Origin: a virus
Strand: one strand, 5' to 3'
Virus record (IMG/VR): IMGVR_UViG_3300008110_000097
Coordinates: 1-64,000 of that record
DNA: 64,000 nucleotides
The notes beneath the pieces are model-generated. The model was not told where the DNA came from. It was given only the letters and a program-made list of their open reading frames with translations, and did no database searches. How positions within the stretch are numbered: the first letter of the stretch is position 1; each line of letters begins with the position of its first letter. The position numbers were made by a program, and so were the translations under genes. Below, in pieces: positions 9,137-16,811 of this stretch.

Positions 9137-10294
9137 ATGGCAACAACAAAATATATTGTAAATAACGTATCGGGACAAACAATACCTCAAATAAATTTAA
9201 CAAGTCCTCTTAATTTTCCTGAAGGTAGTCAAATAGAATCAATACCTGAAAGTTCGGGTGATGGTTCAGGATTGACTACACTTATCCTAAAACCTGACGC
9301 AAGTACCGATGATAATCGTTACGTTGTTTTAGATCCAACCGGTCCTAATCACATTCACATTAGAGCCGGAGGTACTATTGATCAGAGTAACGCTGATTTA
9401 ATAATTGGTGGTGAAAATAATAATCTATTAATAAGCGATTCATTAAATAAGGTACAAATAAAAACAACCGATGCAGAAGTTGAATTTATAGGATACATTG
9501 ATAATGGATATGGTGATGGTCCAGGAGCAACACTACATGTTACCGATATGATTAACGGTACGATTACAGATGGTATGACAATATACGGTCCTGGAATACT
9601 TGGCGGTTATACTTTACAATTTGGTACTGTACTAACACCACAAGGAGATGGAGGAGTAGGTAACTACTTTCTACCAGGAGGTGATTTTTTAACAACTTCA
9701 TCAACTTATATTGGCGGAGCAATAACTGCTAGTAACTGGACCTTCGGTGCAGACGGATCTTTAGAGTTTCCCGACGGATCTATTCAGACTACCGCAATTC
9801 CCGACTTAATAAGTAGTGGACCATCCGCACCAGGTAGTGCAGTGGTTGCCAATCCGACAAACGTAAACATTAACTTCTCAGATGGAGTTGGGACGGCTTG
9901 GAGTTTTTCTACTACAGGTCTAACCTTCCCTGATGATACGGTACAATCAACGGCATATGGACCTAAATATAAAGTGTACACTGCTTTATTAAGACAATCT
10001 GGAATAACTGACCCTGTTGTTACTGTTTTAGAAAATACTATTGGTGATATAGTTTGGACAAGAAATAATGTCGGATATTATTTGGGTACTTTAAGTAACG
10101 CTTTTCCTGAGAATAAAACATTCATAATTTATACTCATGATGGTCTTAATGGAAATACAGGATTTCCTGGAGGAGTTAGAATATCAAATAACGAAGTTCA
10201 GTTAGTCTTTAATGATGGAATTGTAAATGTTGGAGACTATATTGATATTGGTCAAGATGCGATAGAATCAATAGAAATAAGAGTGTATAATTAA
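9137..10294 (+). CDS. Tail fibre protein with WTF-DG-FPDGSIQTTA motif
   Basis: 385 residues, beginning 2 bases after the stop of the large fibre, so probably translated from the same message. Residues about 197-217 and 252-275 contain two copies of a motif W-T/S-F-...-L-x-F-P-D-G/D-S/T-x-Q-S/T-T-A, which is frequent in phage tail fibre proteins, especially marine T4-like phages. The C-terminal about 110 residues (after TAYGPKYKVYTALL) form a separate beta domain, perhaps the tip. There are many Gly/Asp/Asn turns and no enzyme motif. It may pair with the 842-residue protein as a distal fibre. Confidence 0.7.
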   Translation: MATTKYIVNNVSGQTIPQINLTSPLNFPEGSQIESIPESSGDGSGLTTLILKPDASTDDNRYVVLDPTGPNHIHIRAGGTIDQSNADLIIGGENNNLLISDSLNKVQIKTTDAEVEFIGYIDNGYGDGPGATLHVTDMINGTITDGMTIYGPGILGGYTLQFGTVLTPQGDGGVGNYFLPGGDFLTTSSTYIGGAITASNWTFGADGSLEFPDGSIQTTAIPDLISSGPSAPGSAVVANPTNVNINFSDGVGTAWSFSTTGLTFPDDTVQSTAYGPKYKVYTALLRQSGITDPVVTVLENTIGDIVWTRNNVGYYLGTLSNAFPENKTFIIYTHDGLNGNTGFPGGVRISNNEVQLVFNDGIVNVGDYIDIGQDAIESIEIRVYN

Positions 10295-10320
10295 GAAATA
10301 AAAAATAAAAAATAAATAAT

Positions 10321-10581
10321 ATGAGAATCTGTATATTATGTGAAGTATCTAAACTTTCACAAGTTAGAGAAAAAATGAAAAATGATAACATCTTAAACAT
10401 AGATTTATCACCAACCGGAGAATCACCCGCAACACATAAAATGTGTGTTATGGCGATACCCGAAAATAAAGCACAAGAAATGATTAGTTCTGCTGAATTA
10501 ACAATAATTGAAGCGATGAATCCAAAAGAATTTTTGGAAAAACATAATCTTAAAAAAATTGGAAAATACGGATTGTTATAA
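10321..10581 (+). CDS. Small conserved-looking hypothetical protein
   Basis: 86 residues, starting MRICILCEVSK. It has a mixed alpha/beta pattern with MCVMAIPENKAQEMI and a C-terminal helix NPKEFLEKHNLKKIGKYG. I do not recognise a family. It has a good ATG in an A-rich leader and sits directly before the 2OG oxygenase, with which it may be co-translated; the reading frames abut. There is no signal peptide, membrane segment or metal motif beyond two Cys near the N-terminus (C-x2-C at residues 4-7). Confidence 0.5.
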   Translation: MRICILCEVSKLSQVREKMKNDNILNIDLSPTGESPATHKMCVMAIPENKAQEMISSAELTIIEAMNPKEFLEKHNLKKIGKYGLL

Positions 10582-11188
10582 AATAAAAAAAAACTTTATC
10601 ACAAAGGACGAATCCAATCAGATAATTAACTGGTTGGATTCTGTCAATCATATAGGTAATGATAGTAATTACCATCTCACTGAACTTTCAAAAACATTAA
10701 AGGGTAAATCTTGTATATTCGATATTTCAAATACCTATTTAACAAATTACATCACAAAATTTCAATCAATATCTGACGTTTCAAAAGAACCTTTACCTGA
10801 TTTTATCTATAAAATAATAGATAGAATATCTGAAGAATTTAATTTCCCAAAAGACAATATTTTTTTACAGGCTGTAGACATGAATAAAGGTGGAAAAATA
10901 AATCCACATTATGATGCGTCAATTGATGGTTATGTTAATTACAAATGTAATATAAGTGTATTATCTGAGGATTATGATTTTTTTATTGATAGGGAATCAA
11001 TAAAAATTCAAGAAACAGATTTATATGGATTTGAAGCTTCTCTTTATAAACACTGGACAAATGAATTTAATTCAAGAAGAGTTTTTTTGAGTTTCGGATT
11101 TATTTTGAAATATGAGGATCTTGGTAGAAATATAAACGACCCGAGAGTTAGATTAAGTAAAAGAATTGAGAAATACTTTCAAAAGTAA
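10559..11188 (+). CDS. 2OG-Fe(II) oxygenase superfamily protein (start uncertain)
   Basis: Numbered from a TTG at 10559, the 209-residue frame has the double-stranded beta-helix iron motif: H117-Y-D119, a distal H165 (KHWTNEF) and R173/R174 (SRRVFLSFGF), the usual HxD...H...R order for iron and 2-oxoglutarate. Phages of this group often carry such hydroxylases; substrates are rarely known and may be DNA bases or virion proteins. The start is odd. The frame has no ATG before residue 108. TTG at 10559 would overlap the upstream gene by 23 bases; an AUA at 10583, just after the upstream stop, would give a more natural N-terminus (x-KKNFITKDESNQI). The domain call is good; the start is unresolved. 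Confidence 0.75.
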   Translation: MENTDCYKIKKNFITKDESNQIINWLDSVNHIGNDSNYHLTELSKTLKGKSCIFDISNTYLTNYITKFQSISDVSKEPLPDFIYKIIDRISEEFNFPKDNIFLQAVDMNKGGKINPHYDASIDGYVNYKCNISVLSEDYDFFIDRESIKIQETDLYGFEASLYKHWTNEFNSRRVFLSFGFILKYEDLGRNINDPRVRLSKRIEKYFQK

Positions 11189-11190
11189 AA

Positions 11191-11198
11191 TATTTATA
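11191..11198 (+). promoter_or_regulatory. Late-gene motif TATTTATA
   Basis: 12 bases before the ATG at 11211 and immediately after the oxygenase stop. Confidence 0.55.
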
Positions 11199-11210
11199 AA
11201 ATAAACCTAT

Positions 11211-11579
11211 ATGGAATTTAATATAAGACAGGGAGCAACTGAACCAATTTTAAAATTAAGATTAATTGATGATGGTAAAAACGACAAGTCATCTTTTAAT
11301 GATATGTTAGAAAATTCAAATATCACATTTGATATGTATGATTTTAAAACAGAAGAACCTCAAATTTTAAATGGTCAGTGTTTAATAACCACAAGAACCA
11401 AGAAATACGACCAAACAACCGATGAATATTATATTACATATAGATTTACAGAAGAAGGTACATCTGTAAAAGGTAAATTTGAAGGAATTGTTACCATTCA
11501 ATTTTTAGACACAAATTCGAATCCAACAACAAAATTAATTGTTCCGTTAAAAGAAAAACTATTTATCAACATTTTTTGA
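11211..11579 (+). CDS. Small beta-rich structural protein (BppU-N-like pattern)
   Basis: 122 residues, MEFNIRQGATEPILKLRLIDDG. The opening with a short strand, Gly and then a long alternating strand, followed by FDMYDFKT, resembles the Ig-like N-terminal domain of upper-baseplate or fibre-bound proteins (BppU type), but this is only a pattern match. It has its own late-type motif and is separated from the polymerase gene by a regulatory-looking leader. Likely a minor virion component; function unknown. Confidence 0.5.
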   Translation: MEFNIRQGATEPILKLRLIDDGKNDKSSFNDMLENSNITFDMYDFKTEEPQILNGQCLITTRTKKYDQTTDEYYITYRFTEEGTSVKGKFEGIVTIQFLDTNSNPTTKLIVPLKEKLFINIF

Positions 11580-11600
11580 TTTAGGGTAAAATTTTTATTA

Positions 11601-11608
11601 TATTTATT
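11601..11608 (+). promoter_or_regulatory. Late-motif variant TATTTATT upstream of DNA polymerase
   Basis: Lies 60 bases before the polymerase ATG. If used, it would give a leader that contains both dyad elements described separately. Confidence 0.35.
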
Positions 11609-11623
11609 AATGTTAAGACAAAC

Positions 11624-11655
11624 TACCGATTTTCGGTAAGCTAATGTGTCACATT
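11624..11655 (+). promoter_or_regulatory. Two dyad elements in the DNA polymerase leader
   Basis: A perfect 6-base stem TACCGA/TCGGTA with a TTT loop (11624-11638) is followed by the palindrome AATGTG-T-CACATT (11643-11655). The ATG is at 11669. In T4, gp43 represses its own translation by binding a hairpin operator in its leader. The same position here suggests a similar operator, but the T4 sequence itself is not conserved, so this is an inference. Confidence 0.4.
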
Positions 11656-11668
11656 TAAAAATATAATA

Positions 11669-14566
11669 ATGAAAGATGTTATCTCTCAGGAAGTTATCGA
11701 GAGCTTCCTAAACGGTGCAGATCCCGAAGAATTTATCGTTGGTGTAGAATACGATTATCCCACAAATAAAATTTATAAAATTATACAAGACCCCCAAAAG
11801 GGTAAAGTTGTTGTTCCCGACACGTTCACACCATTTTTGTGGGTTTCAGATCTAAATGGATTAAATTTTTACGGTAATAGTAAAATGACTCAAAAGAAAA
11901 AAATGGGTGAATTTGGTATTATTATCGAAAAATTAGAAACTCACGGTAATGAACGATTAGAAAACGGAATGAAGTTTCTTGTTAAGAGTATTAAAGGTTA
12001 TACAGAATTAATTAATTTTTTTAGGTTTGGTGGGTTAAATCCTTGGGGTGATGAAACTAAAAAATATTTCACAATATTATCACCTGTTGAACAATATCTT
12101 ATTCAAAAGAAAAAAAGATTGTTTAAGGGTATCGATGATTATAGTGGTGTACATAGACTTGTATTTGATATTGAAACCACAGGTCTTGAACCTGAAACCA
12201 ATAAGATAATCTTAATTGGTATGAAGGATAATCGTGGTTTAGTTAAAACAATCGACGCTTTCGGTGATGATGGTGAGAAAAGATGTATCGAAGAGTTTTT
12301 TAAAACAATAAAAGAATTAAAACCAACAATAATTGGTGGATACAATTCAGCTTCATTTGACTTTCCGTTTATACTTAAAAGGGCGGAAATACTTGGTGTT
12401 AATGTTGAAGGGTTGACAAGTATTTTAACCTCACAGGGAATAAAAGAAAAAGAAGGTATATTAAAACTCGCTAATGAAATCGAACCATATACCCAACATA
12501 TCATTTGGGGTTTCAATATTATTGATATTGCACATTCTGTAAGAAGAGCTCAGGCGATAAACTCAGAAATCAAATCTTGGGGTTTAAAATATATAACAAA
12601 ATATCTCGAAAAGGAAAAAGAAAATCGTGTTTATGTTGACGGTCCATTTATTTCCAAAATTTACTTAGATAATGAATTATACTACGTAAATCCAAAAACG
12701 GGAAAATATAAAAAAATTGGTGAGAAAGGTACTGAAGGACTATTGGAAAAATATCCTGGTAAATATGAAATATGGTCAGGTAAAAGAATTGTAGAACAAT
12801 ACTTGGATGATGATCTTTATGAAACGATGATTGTTGATGATTCTTTTAGTCAGTCTACATTTTTACTTTCTAAATTAGTACCTACCACTTATGAGAGAGT
12901 TGCAACAATGGGTACAGCAACATTATGGAAAATAATAATGTTGGCATGGTCTTATGAAAATAATTTGGCAATACCTGAAAAAGATGAAAAGAGGGCAATT
13001 ACAGGTGGGTTATCAAGATTATTAAATGTAGGTTATGCGAAGAACATTGTTAAATTTGACTATGCATCTCTTTATCCATCAATTCAACTTGTATATGATG
13101 TGTTTCCCGATTGCGATGTTATGGGTGTACAGAAATCAATGTTGAAATATTTCCGTAATATTCGTATCAAATATAAAAGACTTGCCGGTGAACTTTCTAA
13201 AACAAATCCTGTTGAGGCGGAAATGTATGATAGGAAACAATTACCTATTAAAATTTTCATCAATGCATATTTTGGTTCATTATCTGCACCACAAGTATTT
13301 CCGTGGGGTGATATGAATATGGGTGAAACTATTACATGTGTGGGTAGACAATGTCTTCGTATGATGATTATGTTCTTTATGAAGAAAGGTTATAAACCAC
13401 TTGTAATGGACACTGATGGTGTTAACTTTGAAACACCTGAAGATATTGACAAACATATTTATGTCGGTAAAGGATTAAATGAATTAGTTACAGAAGGAAA
13501 AGAGTATAAAGGTATTGAAGCGGATACTGCCGAGTTTAATGATATTTTTATGAGAAATGAGATGGGGTTAGATATTGATTATGTTGCCCCATCTTGTATC
13601 AATGTTTCAAGAAAGAATTACATCATTAAATTAATTAAGAAAGGTAAGGAAAAAATAAAATTAACAGGTAATACGATTAAATCAAAAAAATTACAACAGT
13701 ATATTGTTGAGTTTTTAGATGAAGGTTTAAAATATTTGTTAAATGGTGATGGACATTCATTTGTTGAATTATACTATTCATACGTTGAAAAGATATATAA
13801 TAAAGAAATTCCACTATCTAAAATAGCAAACAAATCACGTGTAAAACAAAATGTGGAAGATTATAAAAAACACATAAAGAAAACAACTAAGGCAGGATCA
13901 CTGATGTCAAGACAAGCTCATATGGAATTAGTTATTCAAAATAACTATCCTGCCGGTTTGGGTGAAACAATATATTACATCAACAATGGTCTTAAAAAGT
14001 CTTCGGGTGATGTACAAAAAATAAGTAAACCAACTAAAAAACAACAAGAAGAATACCTACAAAAACATGGTGTAGAAATGCCGAACGATTTCATAGAAGT
14101 TAATTGCTACATGATATCAGAAAAAGATATTCAAAATAATCCCGACATGACCGGTGATTATAATGTGCCTCGTTATCTTAATAATTTTAATAAAAGAATA
14201 GAACCTTTATTAGTTGTGTTTAAACCTGAGATAAGGGAAGATATATTAATAGAAGACCCAAAAGATCGTCAATACTTTACAAAATCACAATGTGAATTAA
14301 TCAGTGGACATCCATTAAAAGAAGGTGGTCAAGATAATTTTGATGAAGTTATGACACTTTCAGATAGTGAGGTGATATTTTGGAATAGAGTTAATCGTGA
14401 CCCTTATTTTATGTATGTGGAAGATAGTTTAAGTTTAGTTGATCAATATTGGGTTGATCACAATAGAAAAGTTGTTTCATTACAAGAAAACTCTGTTATA
14501 AGTAATGAAGATGAAATAATTGAAACGAATGGTAATGATTTTGCATACCACGCAGATCATGTTTAG
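11669..14566 (+). CDS. 43: Family B DNA polymerase (T4 gp43-like) with 3'-5' exonuclease
   Basis: 965 residues (T4 gp43 has 898). Exonuclease motifs: ExoI D167-I-E169-T-T-G, ExoII YNSASFDFP around D231, and an ExoIII-like Y-x3-D region near 384-391. Polymerase motifs: A = D464-Y-A-S-L-Y-P-S, B = K528...N532-A-Y-F-G, C = D581-T-D583-G. All catalytic carboxylates are present, so the enzyme should be active. It is the phage replicase and would work with the gp32-like SSB and gp41-like helicase encoded further on. It lies among structural genes instead of with the replication module. The stop overlaps the stop of the convergent minus-strand gene by 3 bases. The start is the first ATG, after a leader with two dyads. 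Confidence 0.97.
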   Translation: MKDVISQEVIESFLNGADPEEFIVGVEYDYPTNKIYKIIQDPQKGKVVVPDTFTPFLWVSDLNGLNFYGNSKMTQKKKMGEFGIIIEKLETHGNERLENGMKFLVKSIKGYTELINFFRFGGLNPWGDETKKYFTILSPVEQYLIQKKKRLFKGIDDYSGVHRLVFDIETTGLEPETNKIILIGMKDNRGLVKTIDAFGDDGEKRCIEEFFKTIKELKPTIIGGYNSASFDFPFILKRAEILGVNVEGLTSILTSQGIKEKEGILKLANEIEPYTQHIIWGFNIIDIAHSVRRAQAINSEIKSWGLKYITKYLEKEKENRVYVDGPFISKIYLDNELYYVNPKTGKYKKIGEKGTEGLLEKYPGKYEIWSGKRIVEQYLDDDLYETMIVDDSFSQSTFLLSKLVPTTYERVATMGTATLWKIIMLAWSYENNLAIPEKDEKRAITGGLSRLLNVGYAKNIVKFDYASLYPSIQLVYDVFPDCDVMGVQKSMLKYFRNIRIKYKRLAGELSKTNPVEAEMYDRKQLPIKIFINAYFGSLSAPQVFPWGDMNMGETITCVGRQCLRMMIMFFMKKGYKPLVMDTDGVNFETPEDIDKHIYVGKGLNELVTEGKEYKGIEADTAEFNDIFMRNEMGLDIDYVAPSCINVSRKNYIIKLIKKGKEKIKLTGNTIKSKKLQQYIVEFLDEGLKYLLNGDGHSFVELYYSYVEKIYNKEIPLSKIANKSRVKQNVEDYKKHIKKTTKAGSLMSRQAHMELVIQNNYPAGLGETIYYINNGLKKSSGDVQKISKPTKKQQEEYLQKHGVEMPNDFIEVNCYMISEKDIQNNPDMTGDYNVPRYLNNFNKRIEPLLVVFKPEIREDILIEDPKDRQYFTKSQCELISGHPLKEGGQDNFDEVMTLSDSEVIFWNRVNRDPYFMYVEDSLSLVDQYWVDHNRKVVSLQENSVISNEDEIIETNGNDFAYHADHV

Positions 14567-15681
14567 ATAATATTGATCGGACTTGGCATTGCTCTAAATT
14601 TCAATGAACCATTAAGGAATTCCGCCTCGTTTTTCTTTCTTTCTAAAAGTTTTTCGGGGCGGAGTCTTTCTAAACGTGCCATTAATTCTTCAACAAGTTT
14701 TAATCTTTCGTCTTTACCTTCTGTAAGTAATGAAGAGTAATCTAATTTAACCTCACTATCAGGAACTTTAAGGTCACCTGAGAATTTACCCCAAATTCTT
14801 GCCAAACCTTCTTTACAATAACCAATAAAATATTTTCTAACCCAGTTTTGTGAAGGTTTATTAAGATCATCCCAAGTTAATGGATCGGTCATAACATCTG
14901 AAGGTAATCTGATAATATCTTTGTTTTTCTCTAAACATTCATCTCTATTGTCACCGGCATCATAATACCAATACCAAACTCTTGTATTTTTATTTATTGA
15001 TCCAAAATCAAATTTACCACCCGGTACATTAAGTAAGTGTACTATTTTAGTTCCATTTGGACCTGCAGTTATTCTATATGTTAAATCACCACCAATTAAT
15101 CTATTTTTTAAATTCCTATCACCCATTCTTAATAATAGGTCAAACGCGGGTAATAAGAAATAAGAACCTGACGCACCTACTTGTGCGAAACCCCCGACAC
15201 CACCAAATGCAACACCCCCAAGACCACCAAAACCACCTAAAAATGGGTCAACAATAGAGTCGGTTAATGTGGCCCTTGTAAACCATAATAATTCATTAAT
15301 TTCACGTCCTGCGGGGATTACATATGTTTGTTGATTTTGTACTAAATCAAAATAATCTTTTTTAAGTTCCCATGGACCGTTTGCTTGTAACCCCACTATC
15401 TTTGAATATGCGTAAGTGTATTGAGTTTCATAATCTAAACTTCTATTTGTAAATGCCCTTGTTAATGAGTTGTTATCAACGTCCAAATTAGCCAATGCAG
15501 ACCATTGTGATTCGATTAACCAATCGTTTACATATTGCTCATATTCTGATATCGCCAGCTGTAAAAAACTATCCATTTGTTCTTCAGTTAACTCTACTCC
15601 TCTAACTGGCATACCTAAAAGGTGTAAAACTTGGGTAAATAATTTGTCTTTTTCTTCCGGTGTTATAATAGTCGCCGCCAT
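14563..15681 (-). CDS. Virion structural protein, possible neck/connector (gp13 position)
   Basis: 372 residues on the minus strand. The N-terminal region is helical (TEEQMDSFLQLAISEYEQYVNDWL), like connector and adaptor proteins that begin with a helical bundle. There is a hydrophobic Gly-rich stretch at about residues 147-177 (LGGFGGLGGVAFGGVGGF). The C-terminal region is helical and charged (KLVEELMARLERLRPEKLLERKK). I do not recognise the family for certain. It lies upstream of gp14-like, gp15-like, gp18 and gp19 genes, that is, at the place of T4 gene 13, so a neck role is an inference. It has a TATTTATA motif in its own orientation 15 bases before its start and converges tail-to-tail on the polymerase gene. 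Confidence 0.55.
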   Translation of the reverse strand: MAATIITPEEKDKLFTQVLHLLGMPVRGVELTEEQMDSFLQLAISEYEQYVNDWLIESQWSALANLDVDNNSLTRAFTNRSLDYETQYTYAYSKIVGLQANGPWELKKDYFDLVQNQQTYVIPAGREINELLWFTRATLTDSIVDPFLGGFGGLGGVAFGGVGGFAQVGASGSYFLLPAFDLLLRMGDRNLKNRLIGGDLTYRITAGPNGTKIVHLLNVPGGKFDFGSINKNTRVWYWYYDAGDNRDECLEKNKDIIRLPSDVMTDPLTWDDLNKPSQNWVRKYFIGYCKEGLARIWGKFSGDLKVPDSEVKLDYSSLLTEGKDERLKLVEELMARLERLRPEKLLERKKNEAEFLNGSLKFRAMPSPINII

Positions 15682-15696
15682 AATTTGTTTATTTAC

Positions 15697-15704
15697 TATA
15701 AATA
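15697..15704 (-). promoter_or_regulatory. Late-gene motif TATTTATA in minus orientation
   Basis: On the minus strand TATTTATA ends 15 bases before the ATG of the gene at 14563-15681. The reversal with gene direction supports a directional signal. The plus-strand gene at 15722 diverges from the same 40-base gap. Confidence 0.55.
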
Positions 15705-15721
15705 TCTTATATTTCGGTATT

Positions 15722-16612
15722 ATGACATTACAAGAAAGATTAAAAACATTAAAAATCGATCCTCTTTTAAAAATGTCATTAAATGACGAAATTTCTAAAA
15801 GTTGGCAAAGAAATAATAGAATAAAATTATTTTTAAGAGAGGAGATAAATAAAATTTTAAGAGAAATTTATGAACCATTGGGTATGTGGAAACAGAACCC
15901 GAAATCAGAAAAAAAAGATATTGGTGTTATAATAAATAATGAATGGTCGCCATTAATGCAAGCAGATACAAATTACAGTTGTCATACAATAATTGCTAAT
16001 AGGTGTAATAAATTTTTAGTTAATCTTTATAGGGTAAAAGGTATTGAAGAAATTATAATTGATAATGAGATTTTTTCATATAAAAATCAAATAATTTTTA
16101 ATATTAACGACACTGAAAGTGAAACTATAGAAAAAATAAAAAAATTTTTAAAAATTGTTAAATATAAGAAAAACGATATTTTTCTTATAGGTTCTCCTAT
16201 GTACCATGAATTGATTGAATTATTTAATAAAACGATGGGTATTGGTGATAAAGCACAAAAATTTTATGAAGAAAACATTAATGATTTTTTTGACGATATC
16301 GTAAATTATGTTTCAACAAAAGGTAGAGGTGATTATAATGATAGAAAAGAAGGTATTGATCTGTGGTTAAATCATCAATCAAAAAAAACAACACATCAAA
16401 TAAAAAGTATATGTAATATTGAGGAACATGACGATTATTATTTTCTTGATGTTAGTGTAAGTCAGACATCAAAATGTAACTATTACGTTTTCGTATGTAT
16501 CGGTAAAAGAATTGTTATTTTTGAAAATAATAAATCAAAAATTGAAATAAAAAACAATGGTGTTTATTTTCCTAAAAAATTATTATATAAAGAAAAAATA
16601 TATGATAGATAA
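15722..16612 (+). CDS. Hypothetical protein with PD-(D/E)XK nuclease-like signature
   Basis: 296 residues from the ATG at 15722 (MTLQERLKTL). The frame is open further upstream, but only through the antisense of the minus-strand gene, so the ATG in the divergent gap is preferred. Residues about 200-255 read KGRGDYNDRKEGIDLWL, then THQIKS, then a YYFLDVS strand. An E-x2-D followed about 14 residues later by Q-x-K in a beta-strand is the layout of many restriction-endonuclease-fold nucleases, here with Q replacing E. The rest is Lys- and Asn-rich. Possible roles are a DNA repair or recombination nuclease, or a homing or exclusion factor. Confidence in the gene is high, in the fold low to moderate. 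Confidence 0.6.
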   Translation: MTLQERLKTLKIDPLLKMSLNDEISKSWQRNNRIKLFLREEINKILREIYEPLGMWKQNPKSEKKDIGVIINNEWSPLMQADTNYSCHTIIANRCNKFLVNLYRVKGIEEIIIDNEIFSYKNQIIFNINDTESETIEKIKKFLKIVKYKKNDIFLIGSPMYHELIELFNKTMGIGDKAQKFYEENINDFFDDIVNYVSTKGRGDYNDRKEGIDLWLNHQSKKTTHQIKSICNIEEHDDYYFLDVSVSQTSKCNYYVFVCIGKRIVIFENNKSKIEIKNNGVYFPKKLLYKEKIYDR

Positions 16613-16811
16613 AAAAATAGACGAACTATTTAGGATATGTGTAATAAATAATTTTGATTTTATTTTACAAAGAGAAGGTGAGAATAATTTTATAAATCAC
16701 ACTTTAGAACCTAAAAAAGAAATTATTGTAAATTTTTCAAATAATGAAGATAAAAACTTTGTAAAATTGTTAGATGAAAAAATTGAAGAATTAAAGAATA
16801 TTATTCAATAA
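16602..16811 (+). CDS. Small acidic hypothetical protein
   Basis: 69 residues from the ATG at 16602 (MIDKKIDELFRICVINN), overlapping the stop of the nuclease-like gene by 11 bases, which suggests translational coupling. It ends in a charged helix (FVKLLDEKIEELKNIIQ). Its 3' end overlaps the convergent SNF2 gene by 21 bases. The family is not recognised; a partner or regulator of the upstream protein is a guess from the coupling. Confidence 0.55.
   Translation: MIDKKIDELFRICVINNFDFILQREGENNFINHTLEPKKEIIVNFSNNEDKNFVKLLDEKIEELKNIIQ

Noticed and set aside
15470-15721. Upstream start for the 296-residue nuclease-like protein
   Set aside because: The extension lies antisense within the connector-like gene; the ATG at 15722 is in the divergent promoter gap.
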